Of a DNA stretch of 7,129 nt, positions 1 through 6,317 are shown piece after piece (position 1 is the stretch's first letter; the number at the start of each line of letters is the position of its first letter). The notes below the pieces were generated by a model. It was not told the origin of the DNA. It saw only the letters and a list, made by a program, of their open reading frames with translations, and did no database searches. The stretch spans positions 1 to 7,129 of the forward strand of contig JAUYQT010000615.1 in NCBI GenBank assembly GCA_030697085.1, read 5' to 3'. The DNA is from Azonexus sp. (GTDB lineage: Bacteria > Pseudomonadota > Gammaproteobacteria > Burkholderiales > Rhodocyclaceae). A program made the translations under genes and the position numbers.

Positions 1-121
1 TCACCCCAAAAACCAATCGCCAACTCGTTGTTTCACAATAAAAAATCAAAAATATCCACCTACTACAGTCCGCCACAGCGCAGTGCAAAACCGGCTTTTA
101 ACCAGCCAATCCAGACCTATC

Positions 122-138
122 ATGCATCCCTGATGCAT
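122..138. repeat. Perfect short hairpin (7-bp arms)
   Basis: ATGCATC (122-128) and GATGCAT (132-138) are perfect inverted copies separated by CCT. No T-run follows on either strand, so an intrinsic terminator is not well supported. It lies 10 bases left of a second, REP-like hairpin in a stretch with no credible gene, so the two may form one compound repeat unit. Function unknown. Confidence 0.5.
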
Positions 139-142
139 TGAA

Positions 143-174
143 AACTGGATTTCCGCCTACGCGGAAATGACGGG
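143..174. repeat. REP-like palindromic repeat
   Basis: The arms ATTTCCGC (149-156) and GCGGAAAT (161-168) form an 8-bp perfect stem around CTAC, followed by GACGGG. The pattern 'ggattyccgcc-nnn-gcgggaatgacgg' is a widespread extragenic repeat in betaproteobacteria; this assignment is from recognition, not a search. It lies outside the left copy of the candidate attachment repeat, so it probably belongs to the host chromosome rather than the integrase module. Confidence 0.6.
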
Positions 175-232
175 TTTTAGACCTGCGAGTGAGCGAGCCG
201 GGCTGGTTAGCCAATTTCATTTTTGCGTCATT

Positions 233-246
233 TTTCCGGTTGACCG
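233..246. repeat. Direct repeat, left copy (candidate attL core)
   Basis: TTTCCGGTTGACCG occurs here and again, identically, at 1967-1980. The two copies enclose the XRE gene and the tyrosine recombinase and almost nothing else. The repeat contains imperfect dyad symmetry (CGGT-TG-ACCG), as recombinase core sites often do. Identity of 14 bases by chance in 7 kb is unlikely but not excluded. No tRNA gene, the commonest integration target, is present at either copy. Confidence 0.35.
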
Positions 247-277
247 TAACACCCCGTTCTGAGCGGCAAACCGCTTC

Positions 278-559
278 TCATCCCTCCTTCTCCACCGCAT
301 CCAAACGAAAAACCTTGCCATCAACAATCAGGCTGAATCCACCTTCTGGCGACTCATCGACGATCCTGACGCCTGCATCAAAAAGCGCAGTCTTAATTTT
401 TGACACGTTCGATAGCCGGGGCGACATTGCCCCTGTTTCCATTCGAGCAATAGTGACCTGTGACACGCCAGATTTGGCGGCAAGGACTTGCTGCGTCCAG
501 TTCAGTGCCGTCCTTGCAGTTTTGAGGGCCGTAATTATTTTTAAAGAATGTGCATCCAT
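278..559 (-). CDS. XRE-family helix-turn-helix regulator next to integrase
   Basis: A 93-residue protein with a Cro/C1-type helix-turn-helix occupying about residues 18-66. The first helix of the motif is TQQVLAAKSGVS (22-33), the recognition helix QVTIARMETG (34-43) follows, and a later helix carries VSKIKTAL. The last 25 residues (PEGGFSLIVDGKVF region) form a short tail that could be a beta-hairpin dimerisation element. Single-domain regulators of this size are DNA-binding repressors. The gene is divergent from the recombinase with 63 bp between the start codons, so the likely job is control of the integrase and of itself; this is inference from position. The ATG at 559 is the only start that keeps the whole domain, and its ribosome-binding site is weak and A-rich. 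It could also be an orphan HigA-like antitoxin, but no toxin-sized partner is adjacent. Confidence 0.85.
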   Translation of the reverse strand: MDAHSLKIITALKTARTALNWTQQVLAAKSGVSQVTIARMETGAMSPRLSNVSKIKTALFDAGVRIVDESPEGGFSLIVDGKVFRLDAVEKEG

Positions 560-563
560 ATCT

Positions 564-591
564 TTTACTTTTCCAGAGTGATATATATAGT
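564..591 (+). promoter_or_regulatory. Possible sigma70 promoter of the integrase
   Basis: TTTACT (564-569) and TATAGT (586-591) match the -35 and -10 consensus at 4/6 and 5/6 positions with a 16-base spacer. This would start transcription near 598, leaving a leader of about 25 bases before the integrase ATG. The segment is also the upstream region of the divergent XRE gene. Right after the -10 lies TCAGAACTGA (593-602), a small dyad with 4-base arms that could be an operator at the start site. Read by eye only. Confidence 0.35.
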
Positions 592-622
592 GTCAGAACT
601 GATTTTTATTTAGAGAAATACC

Positions 623-1825
623 ATGCCCATCATCGCTTTGTCAGCCACACTAATTCGCACGTTAAGTTGCCCAGCCACCAAGGGCAAGATTGACTATTTT
701 GATGCCAATTGTAAGGGTCTGTTGCTTGAGGTTCGGAAATCGGGTGGGAAAAGCTGGTATCTGCGCTATAGCGACGGGCATGCTAAACAACACCAGTACC
801 GGATTGCTCTGCTTGATGATATGTCCTTACCCCAAGCCCGAAAACGCGCCAACGAACTCCGCGGCCAAATCGCCCTAGGCATCGACCCCACCGCCGAAAA
901 ATCCACCCGCCGTAGCGTCCCCACTTTTGCCGATTTTATCGAACAGCGTTACCTGCCTTTCGTCAAAGGTTACAAGCGCTCGTGGAAAACGGATGAGTCT
1001 TTGCTGCGCAATCATCTATTACCGATGCTCGGCAAGCGGCATCTGGATGAGATTAGCAAAACCGATATTGTCAGCATTCATCACGGGCGACGCGCTGCCG
1101 GTGCGGCGCTGGGCTCGGCTAATCGTCTTCTGATCATGCTGCGTTACATTTTCAACCTGGCAGTGCGTTGGGAGACCCCCGGTGTGACGGCGAATCCGAC
1201 GAAGGATGTGGGTCTGTTTGAGAACCCCAACAAAATGGAGCGTTATCTGTCGCAAGCCGAGGCGCAACGGCTTTACGAGACGGTCTGCGAGAGCGAGAAC
1301 ACGATGTTGCAGTTCATTATTCCGATGCTGATTTTGACCGGGGCGCGCAAGCGCGAGGTGCTTGATGCACAGTGGCAGGACTTCAATTTGTTGCTCAGGC
1401 AATGGCGAATTCCCGTGACCAAGGCTGGCAAGCCGCGCTATGTGCCTTTGTCGGATGGGGTGTTGCAGTTGCTGGCGGCGGTGCCTCATAACGATGATTG
1501 CCCCTGGGTTTTCCCGAATCCGAAGACGCGGCGCCCTTATGTTTCATTTTTCTGCTCGTGGGATACGGCTCGCGCCAAGGCGGGCCTGACTGATGTGCGG
1601 ATTCACGATTTGCGGCATTCGTTTGCCTCATTTTTGGTTAATGCGGGTCGGTCTCTTTATGAGGTTCAGAAGATTCTCGGGCATACGCAGGTGAAAACAA
1701 CGCAGCGTTATGCGCATTTGAGCCAGGAAACCTTGATCGATGCGGCCAATGCCGCGATGCTGGCGACCGGCGTGATTTTTACGCCACGCCTTGTGTCTGT
1801 AAAGGCCGGAGTCAGGTCTGTTTAG
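623..1825 (+). CDS. Tyrosine recombinase / phage-type integrase with arm-binding domain
   Basis: A 400-residue site-specific recombinase of the P4/prophage class, which would insert or excise a mobile element by strand exchange through a phosphotyrosine intermediate. Residues about 1-90 form the arm-type DNA-binding domain (DUF4102-like; GLLLEVR, GGKSWYLRY and the SLPQARKRA helix). Residues 100-200 are the core-binding SAM-like domain, and 205-375 the catalytic domain. All catalytic positions are visible: Arg242 (TGARKREVL), Lys267 (VTKAGK), His328 and Arg331 (IHDLRHSFAS), His354 (LGHTQVKTT) and Tyr363 (RYAHL). Length is normal and there is no frameshift, so it looks functional. A modest AGAG ribosome-binding site lies 7 bases before the ATG. 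It is divergent from the XRE gene. No cargo gene lies between it and the downstream candidate repeat at 1967, so it is either a minimal islet or what remains of a larger element. Confidence 0.95.
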   Translation: MPIIALSATLIRTLSCPATKGKIDYFDANCKGLLLEVRKSGGKSWYLRYSDGHAKQHQYRIALLDDMSLPQARKRANELRGQIALGIDPTAEKSTRRSVPTFADFIEQRYLPFVKGYKRSWKTDESLLRNHLLPMLGKRHLDEISKTDIVSIHHGRRAAGAALGSANRLLIMLRYIFNLAVRWETPGVTANPTKDVGLFENPNKMERYLSQAEAQRLYETVCESENTMLQFIIPMLILTGARKREVLDAQWQDFNLLLRQWRIPVTKAGKPRYVPLSDGVLQLLAAVPHNDDCPWVFPNPKTRRPYVSFFCSWDTARAKAGLTDVRIHDLRHSFASFLVNAGRSLYEVQKILGHTQVKTTQRYAHLSQETLIDAANAAMLATGVIFTPRLVSVKAGVRSV

Positions 1826-1830
1826 GAGGT
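1824..1830 (+). promoter_or_regulatory. Orphan Shine-Dalgarno sequence
   Basis: AGGAGGT overlaps the integrase stop codon TAG (1823-1825). It is a perfect ribosome-binding sequence, yet no ATG, GTG or TTG opening a plausible gene follows at the right distance. The left end of the 96-bp inverted repeat begins two bases later, at 1832. The simplest reading is that a gene formerly translated from here was removed or displaced. Coincidence is possible. Confidence 0.3.
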
Positions 1831-1831
1831 A

Positions 1832-1927
1832 CTGATTTATTCCGTTCGTCCTGAGCTTATCGAAGGACAATCTCCGTTTTTTCAAGGGCTTCGACAGGCT
1901 CAGCCCGAACGGTTCTGAATAAATCAG
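1832..1927. repeat. Long inverted repeat with REP-like core
   Basis: CTGATTTATTC (1832-1842) is matched by its perfect reverse complement GAATAAATCAG (1917-1927). Inside, CGTTCGTCCTGAGCTTATCG (from 1843) pairs with few mismatches to the complement of the segment CTTCGACAGGCTCAGCCCGAACGG (1889-1912). The right arm carries a five-base excess around 1912-1916. The inner part is the familiar betaproteobacterial repeat 'cgttcg-cctgagc-tgtcgaagg'; the outer 11-bp arms extend it. RNA from either strand would fold into a long hairpin, so it may also terminate or insulate integrase transcription. No transposase is encoded. Confidence 0.75.
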
Positions 1928-1966
1928 CGTTTCCCTTAGGCCGCAGGGCATTGATTTTTAGCTAAA

Positions 1967-1980
1967 TTTCCGGTTGACCG
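1967..1980. repeat. Direct repeat, right copy (candidate attR core)
   Basis: Identical to TTTCCGGTTGACCG at 233-246. It lies 142 bases past the integrase stop and about 115 bases before queF, between the inverted repeat and queF. If it is a true attachment core, excision would remove about 1.73 kb and leave one copy upstream of queF. Confidence 0.35.
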
Positions 1981-2096
1981 CAGCATTTATAAAAAATATC
2001 GGTTCGACCGGCAAGCGGCGAATGGGGCGAGCAGCCTCGTGGCTTTCAGCCTGCAGCAATCGCTTGAACCGCTAGTCGCTTAAACTGGCGGACTCT

Positions 2097-3005
2097 ATGG
2101 ATTCCGACCCACCTTATTTTCGTGAAGCAAGCCAAGAAATGATCCCGCCTACCGACCCCAGCATTCTCTCGCCGCTCGGCAAGCCGACGGCTTACCGCGC
2201 CGACTACGCACCGGAATTGCTCTATCCGATTGCGCGCCAGCTGAAGCGTGACGAACTTTTTATCACGGCTGAGTTGCTGCCTTTTGTCGGTGCGGATATC
2301 TGGAATGCCTATGAGGTTTCCTGGCTCAACCCTAAAGGCAAACCGGTCGTTGCACTGGCCAGTTTTCGCGTGCCGGCCGATAGCCCCTCCCTGATCGAAT
2401 CAAAGTCTTTCAAGCTTTATCTAAACTCATTCAATCAAACCGCTTTTGCCGATGCCGCTACCGTTGAAGCCACACTGGAGCGCGACCTTTCGGCGGCAGC
2501 CGGCGCGCAGATCAGGGCAAAAATTGAGGTATTAAGCGGTCGACCGTGGGGCCAGCCTTTGCTGCTGTGGTCGCAGGTTTCTATCGGCCACCCAGAAGGC
2601 ATTTTGCTTGACGAGCTCGACATCGCCTGCACGACCTACCAGCCTGCGCCGGAGTTTCTCGTGGTCGCTGACGGCGCGGTGATTGAAGAAACCCTTTACT
2701 CCCACCTGCTGAAATCGAATTGTTTGGTCACCGGCCAGCCCGATTGGGCGATGGTCGTCATCCGCTACCGTGGCCGTCCGATTGAACATGCCGGCCTGCT
2801 CCGCTACATCGTTTCCTTCCGTGGCCACAACGAATTTCATGAGCAGTGCGTTGAGCGGATTTATTGCGATATTCAACGCCATTGCGCACCGGAGGCACTC
2901 TCTGTTTATGCCCGGTACACCCGGCGTGGCGGACTGGACATTAACCCGTTCCGCAGTAGCGGCGAGTTTCCGCCCCCCGACAACCAGCGGGAAGTGCGCC
3001 AGTAG
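2097..3005 (+). CDS. queF: NADPH-dependent 7-cyano-7-deazaguanine (preQ0) reductase, long form
   Basis: Cytosolic enzyme that reduces the nitrile of preQ0 to the amine preQ1 with two NADPH, the step before the base is exchanged into tRNA for queuosine. It is the long, two-domain (E. coli-type) form. The family signature ESKSFKLYLNSFNQT is at residues 101-115. The catalytic cysteine is Cys209 (SNCLVTGQPDW) with Asp216 seven residues later, and the substrate-binding pair His248-Glu249 sits in NEFHEQCVERI. These have a constant offset of 19 from E. coli Cys190, Asp197, His229 and Glu230. The conserved C-terminus YARYTRRGGLDINPF is intact. The ATG at 2097 has a weak GGCGG site five bases upstream. 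The in-frame ATG at 2139 (residue 15) would give 288 residues, closer to E. coli's 282, and may be the true start. No riboswitch-like leader is evident. It is followed 14 bp later by the cysteine-cluster gene. Confidence 0.96.
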   Translation: MDSDPPYFREASQEMIPPTDPSILSPLGKPTAYRADYAPELLYPIARQLKRDELFITAELLPFVGADIWNAYEVSWLNPKGKPVVALASFRVPADSPSLIESKSFKLYLNSFNQTAFADAATVEATLERDLSAAAGAQIRAKIEVLSGRPWGQPLLLWSQVSIGHPEGILLDELDIACTTYQPAPEFLVVADGAVIEETLYSHLLKSNCLVTGQPDWAMVVIRYRGRPIEHAGLLRYIVSFRGHNEFHEQCVERIYCDIQRHCAPEALSVYARYTRRGGLDINPFRSSGEFPPPDNQREVRQ

Positions 3006-3019
3006 CGCCGGTTTCTGTC

Positions 3020-3541
3020 ATGCCTGAAACTTCCCCACTCCTACTGCTTCATTCCGAGATTGATCAGCGCGTCCAAAGCATTCTGGAAAACCACCCGGAC
3101 TGGATTTGCGGCAAGGGCTGCGACCTTTGCTGTCGCCGCCTGGCCGAAATTCCGCCACTCACGACGGCAGAATGGGATTTACTGCAAGCCGGCCTGGCCG
3201 CACTGCCGCTATCACAGCGCCAGGAAATCGGCGATAGAGTCGACGCCCTCGCCGAGCAAACATCTCGCCCCATCGTCTGCCCGTTTCTTGACCAAAACAC
3301 CGGCGCCTGCCCGGTCTATCTGCACCGACCGGTCGCCTGCCGCAGCTACGGCTTTTACGTCCAGCGCGAGTTGGGGTTGTATTGCCACGAGATCGAATCC
3401 CGCGTCGCCGCTGGCACTTTGAGCGATGTGGTCTGGGGCAACCACGATGCGATTGACCAACGCCTGACCCGCCTTGGCGAAAGCCGCCCACTGACCGAAT
3501 GGTTTACCGCCTGGGCACAAACAGCAGGTTTTCGTATTTAG
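3020..3541 (+). CDS. YkgJ-family cysteine-cluster protein
   Basis: A 173-residue soluble protein of the YkgJ type (CxxCxxCC family, annotated as zinc- or iron-chelating). Eight cysteines are seen: Cys30, Cys34, Cys37 and Cys38 in CGKGCDLCC, then Cys87 (IVCPFLD), Cys97 (GACPVY), Cys107 (HRPVACRSYGF) and Cys122. The spacing and the 'CP-L---G-CPVY--RP--CR-YGF' pattern fit the family well, and the eight cysteines would suit one or two metal sites. The biochemical role of the family is not established. It starts 14 bp after queF on the same strand with no strong ribosome-binding site of its own, which suggests co-transcription and perhaps translational coupling. It converges on the nuclease gene, whose stop lies only 35 bp away. 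No signal peptide or membrane segment is visible. Confidence 0.9.
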   Translation: MPETSPLLLLHSEIDQRVQSILENHPDWICGKGCDLCCRRLAEIPPLTTAEWDLLQAGLAALPLSQRQEIGDRVDALAEQTSRPIVCPFLDQNTGACPVYLHRPVACRSYGFYVQRELGLYCHEIESRVAAGTLSDVVWGNHDAIDQRLTRLGESRPLTEWFTAWAQTAGFRI

Positions 3542-3597
3542 CCACCCACTACCCACTACGAAACACCAACTACGAACTACCTACTAACAACTAACTG
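3542..3597. repeat. Degenerate ACTAC/AACTA repeat tract between convergent genes
   Basis: The tract is built from short near-copies of CCACTAC, AACTAC and CTAACAA: CCCACTACCCACTACG, then CCAACTACGAACTACC, then TACTAACAACTAAC. It fills the whole gap between ykgJ and the nuclease gene and continues into the last codons of the nuclease gene (residues LVVSR and stop). No hairpin terminator is recognisable here, although two genes converge. It may be an expanded or inserted simple repeat. Confidence 0.5.
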
Positions 3598-6291
3598 AGT
3601 CGCCAGCAAACGCCGTCGCTCCGCTAGACGCAGCAAGGGTTTGACTTCGCAATATTGCAAAGCCTTTTCATCGGCAAACATCACGCCGGCTTGGCCGGCT
3701 TTGACTTCGCGGGCGATGAGATGCAGGCGTTCGCGCCAATGCATGACGACGGCGATCCAGTCCGGGAATTCAGCCGGGTCGAAGATTTTCTGCTTCTCGT
3801 CACCGACCCCGTGCACGCCGGGCAGAATGTCTTTTTCGTCGGCCACGCCGGCAAAACCGGGCTTGTCGATCAGCACTTTGGCAAAGACCACGGCGGTCAC
3901 TTCATCGGCCACCAGCGCAGCGTAAATCGGCAGTTGCGGTTCGGTGATGCGGGCGTCGGCCCAGTTTTTGATATCGACCGCGGCGCCGGTTTTGTAGTCG
4001 ATGATGATCTGGCGGCCGTCAGCCAATTGATCGATGCGGTCAACGACCATTTTGACGCGAATATCCTGAATCTCGACTTGCGCCTCTTTTTCGCAGGCGA
4101 TCACCTCGAAATCGAGCCCTCGCTTACCTTCAACCACCAGCCAGATTTCAAGCAAGCGGGCCAGACGCGCTGCTTCGAGTACGCGAAAACGCGCCGGCAG
4201 CGTCACCCGGCATTCCAGCTCAAAGGTTTGCAGCGCCTGGCTAACGGCCTCGGCGATCACCTGCTGGCGGGCCGAATCGCTCAATGCCGCCAAGGACTGC
4301 GAGCTGCGCACGGCTGTCCAGAAAGCCTCAAGCGCCGCGTGCACCAGCGTGCCCCGGGCGGCAGGGTCGAGGCCTTCGACCGGCGTCTCCATAGCCTCGG
4401 CGCCGAGGCGGAACTGGTAGTAGGCCCAGGCCGGGCAGATGGCCTGGGCGCGCAGCAGCCAGCTGCCACCGGAAACTTTTTCGCCTTCTGCAACTGCTGG
4501 CGCCAGCGCATCGGCGAGGTGTTCGCACGCTTGCCCAGCCTGCCTGGCGAGTTGCTGCGTCAGCGTTTCAAGCTTGGCCGGCTGAGCGGCGGCCAGCGCC
4601 AAGCCGGCGATCAGCGGGCTGGGGCGCAGCATCCGGTTGCCGTCAGCCAGGGCGTAGGAAAGCGTCACGCTCGGCGCGGCAAGGAGCAAACGGTGGTGCA
4701 CCCGCGTGGCGAAATCGAGCTCGACTTCGGCACTGGCGTGGGCGGCACCGGCGGCACGCAGCAATTCGGCCGGCAACAGCGGATTTGGCCGGGGCGCCGG
4801 CGGCCAAAGGTCGTCATTCATGCCCATCACCCAGAGCGCATCAAAGTCGAGGCCCGCGCTTTCGAGCATGCCGAGCACTTGAATGGCCGGACGGCCGATG
4901 GTTTCAGGTTGAAAAACGCGCTGCCGACAAAGTTGGGAAAGGCGACGGACAGCTTCGTTCAGATCGAGCGAGCCGAGCAACACATCGAAACGGCCAAAAC
5001 TGTCGAGCACTTCGAGAAAAGCCCGCTGGGCCTGGAATTCATGGCTGGAAAGCTCGCGATCACCGGGCCACTGGGCGGCCAGCAAGGCGCGCTGGAACTG
5101 CGTTGCCCAAGCCCCGGGCAGCGCGGCTTTCGGCGCCTGGCCCATGACCTCGACGAAGGCCGCAAGCGCCGCCAGGCTTTGCGGACAAAGCGGCGGTGCG
5201 GCTTCGGCCAGCCATTCGGCGAGACGAATGAGCGCCGGCAAGGTGGTGAAATAGGGCAAATCGCGACGCAGCAGGGTGTCGAGCCGGGCGCGGCCATCGG
5301 CCTCGGCTTCACTGGCGCCCCAGCCGGTGGCGAGCAAGAGCGCCGAAAGCCGGCTCTGTTCGACCTTGCCGCGACCGCTGCCGAGCGCCAGTAGATCAAG
5401 GGCAACGCGGATTAGGGGCAAATCAGCCAGCCCACGGCCCAGCGAAAAATTGAAGCGACGCGGCATTTCGGCGGCATCGGGGCGAATCAGAGCTGGGTGC
5501 AGGGCATCGTCAAGCGTGAACTCCAGAGCATCACGCACGCCCGCAAGATCAGGCGCCACGACACCGAGCCGGGCGGCCGGGTTGATGGCAAGTTGCGCCT
5601 TGGCCCAAGCGGCCACGGTGGCGCATTCAGCGGCGCTGTCGGCACAGGGGAGAACCTGGCATCGGCCTTCTGCCACGCCGGCCTCTTCGGCATTTTGATC
5701 AATGCTGCGGTCAACCTCGTTTTGGCGGTGATTTTCAAGCACCACACCGCGCGCCGTCAGGGCCGCCATCAGACGTTGCTCAAGCGGGGTGTAACGGTCG
5801 AAGCCGGTGAAACTGATCGCCGACGGCAGGGTGAAATGGCCGGCCTCAATCAAATCTATCAAGCGCCAATGCAGGCTGGCCGGATCGAGCCAGCCGCCGG
5901 CCTGGCAACGTTTTTGAAAAGCGGCCTGCCAGCCGACAAAAAGCTGCGCCTCTTCGGAAAGCGCCGTACCGGCTGACTGAATTTTCCAGACGCAGGCCAG
6001 CGCGTGGGCCTCGGCTGCGGATGCCGCCATGCCCTGAATATCGAACAGGGGCGCCGCTTCGGTCAGTGATGCGGCAATCACTTTTTCCCAAAGCAGGCGT
6101 TCGGCAAATGGGTCGAGCGCTGCCGGCAAGTCGGCAATGCCCGTCAGCATTGCCTCATCCGCCAGCGTTGCCAGCCACTGCCCGAGCGTTAGCGCCTGAC
6201 GGGTTTGCCAGACCTGTTGCCCGCCCGGCACCTCGCCGCGCAAGGTTTGAGCGAGGCGAGTAGTGGCGCAAAGAAATAGCGAAGTGTTCAA
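3577..6291 (-). CDS. AddB/RecB-like PD-(D/E)XK nuclease, probable DNA repair protein
   Basis: A 904-residue protein matching the proteobacterial family of about 900 residues related to AddB, the nuclease/inactivated-helicase subunit of double-strand-break resection complexes. The N-terminus (LFLCATTRLAQTL) sits where these proteins have a degenerate helicase motif. The middle resembles an inactive UvrD fold (IQVLGMLESAGLDFDALWVMGM, about residues 480-500). The C-terminal nuclease domain spans about 615-890: Cys619 (ICPAWAYYQFRLG), His651 (GTLVHAALEAFW), Asp751 (VVDRID), Asp765-Tyr-Lys767 (IIIDYKTG) and Gln786/Tyr790 (QLPIYAAL), so the metal-binding active site is complete. In AddB, four cysteines hold a 4Fe-4S cluster; here Cys619 and Cys881 fit, but the other two positions appear to be Leu878 and Leu887. 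The start is TTG at 6291, supported by GGAG five bases upstream. It lies 26 bp behind comEA, so the two are probably one operon. No helicase partner follows. Confidence 0.88.
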   Translation of the reverse strand: MNTSLFLCATTRLAQTLRGEVPGGQQVWQTRQALTLGQWLATLADEAMLTGIADLPAALDPFAERLLWEKVIAASLTEAAPLFDIQGMAASAAEAHALACVWKIQSAGTALSEEAQLFVGWQAAFQKRCQAGGWLDPASLHWRLIDLIEAGHFTLPSAISFTGFDRYTPLEQRLMAALTARGVVLENHRQNEVDRSIDQNAEEAGVAEGRCQVLPCADSAAECATVAAWAKAQLAINPAARLGVVAPDLAGVRDALEFTLDDALHPALIRPDAAEMPRRFNFSLGRGLADLPLIRVALDLLALGSGRGKVEQSRLSALLLATGWGASEAEADGRARLDTLLRRDLPYFTTLPALIRLAEWLAEAAPPLCPQSLAALAAFVEVMGQAPKAALPGAWATQFQRALLAAQWPGDRELSSHEFQAQRAFLEVLDSFGRFDVLLGSLDLNEAVRRLSQLCRQRVFQPETIGRPAIQVLGMLESAGLDFDALWVMGMNDDLWPPAPRPNPLLPAELLRAAGAAHASAEVELDFATRVHHRLLLAAPSVTLSYALADGNRMLRPSPLIAGLALAAAQPAKLETLTQQLARQAGQACEHLADALAPAVAEGEKVSGGSWLLRAQAICPAWAYYQFRLGAEAMETPVEGLDPAARGTLVHAALEAFWTAVRSSQSLAALSDSARQQVIAEAVSQALQTFELECRVTLPARFRVLEAARLARLLEIWLVVEGKRGLDFEVIACEKEAQVEIQDIRVKMVVDRIDQLADGRQIIIDYKTGAAVDIKNWADARITEPQLPIYAALVADEVTAVVFAKVLIDKPGFAGVADEKDILPGVHGVGDEKQKIFDPAEFPDWIAVVMHWRERLHLIAREVKAGQAGVMFADEKALQYCEVKPLLRLAERRRLLATQLVVSR

Positions 6292-6292
6292 A

Positions 6293-6300
6293 TTCTCTCC
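6293..6300 (-). promoter_or_regulatory. Ribosome-binding site that fixes a TTG start
   Basis: On the minus strand GGAGAGAAT directly precedes TTG (6291-6289). GGAG with five spacer bases is a good Shine-Dalgarno match. No ATG or GTG in frame lies near, and the first methionine inside the protein is about residue 48, well within conserved sequence. The rare TTG codon may keep expression of the nuclease low relative to comEA. Confidence 0.65.
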
Positions 6301-6317
6301 AAAAACACCCTGAAAAA

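Noticed and set aside
262..275. AGCGG-CAAA-CCGCT hairpin just after the XRE stop as a terminator
   Set aside because: A 5-bp stem with no T-run following on the minus strand is too weak to call.
278..559. Antitoxin of a toxin-antitoxin pair
   Set aside because: No small toxin-like gene is adjacent on the same strand; its only close neighbour is the divergent integrase.
189..581. 130-codon plus-strand frame opposite the XRE gene
   Set aside because: The minus-strand protein has a clear helix-turn-helix domain; the plus-strand translation resembles no family and has no ribosome-binding site.
1628..1951. 107-codon minus-strand frame across the inverted repeat
   Set aside because: It overlaps the integrase catalytic codons and reads through the REP core, producing the typical spurious peptide of that repeat.
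1974..2002. TTGACC with TATCGG 17 bases later as a queF promoter
   Set aside because: The -10 match is poor (3/6); no convincing queF promoter could be chosen by eye.
1967..2015. tRNA 3' end as integration target near the right repeat (GGTTCGACC resembles a T-loop)
   Set aside because: No acceptor stem, anticodon arm or CCA-like end can be folded around it.
3655..5394. 579-codon open frame on the plus strand opposite the nuclease gene
   Set aside because: It is antisense to a protein with recognisable nuclease motifs, and its own translation has no recognisable domain. Long antisense frames are expected in GC-rich coding sequence.
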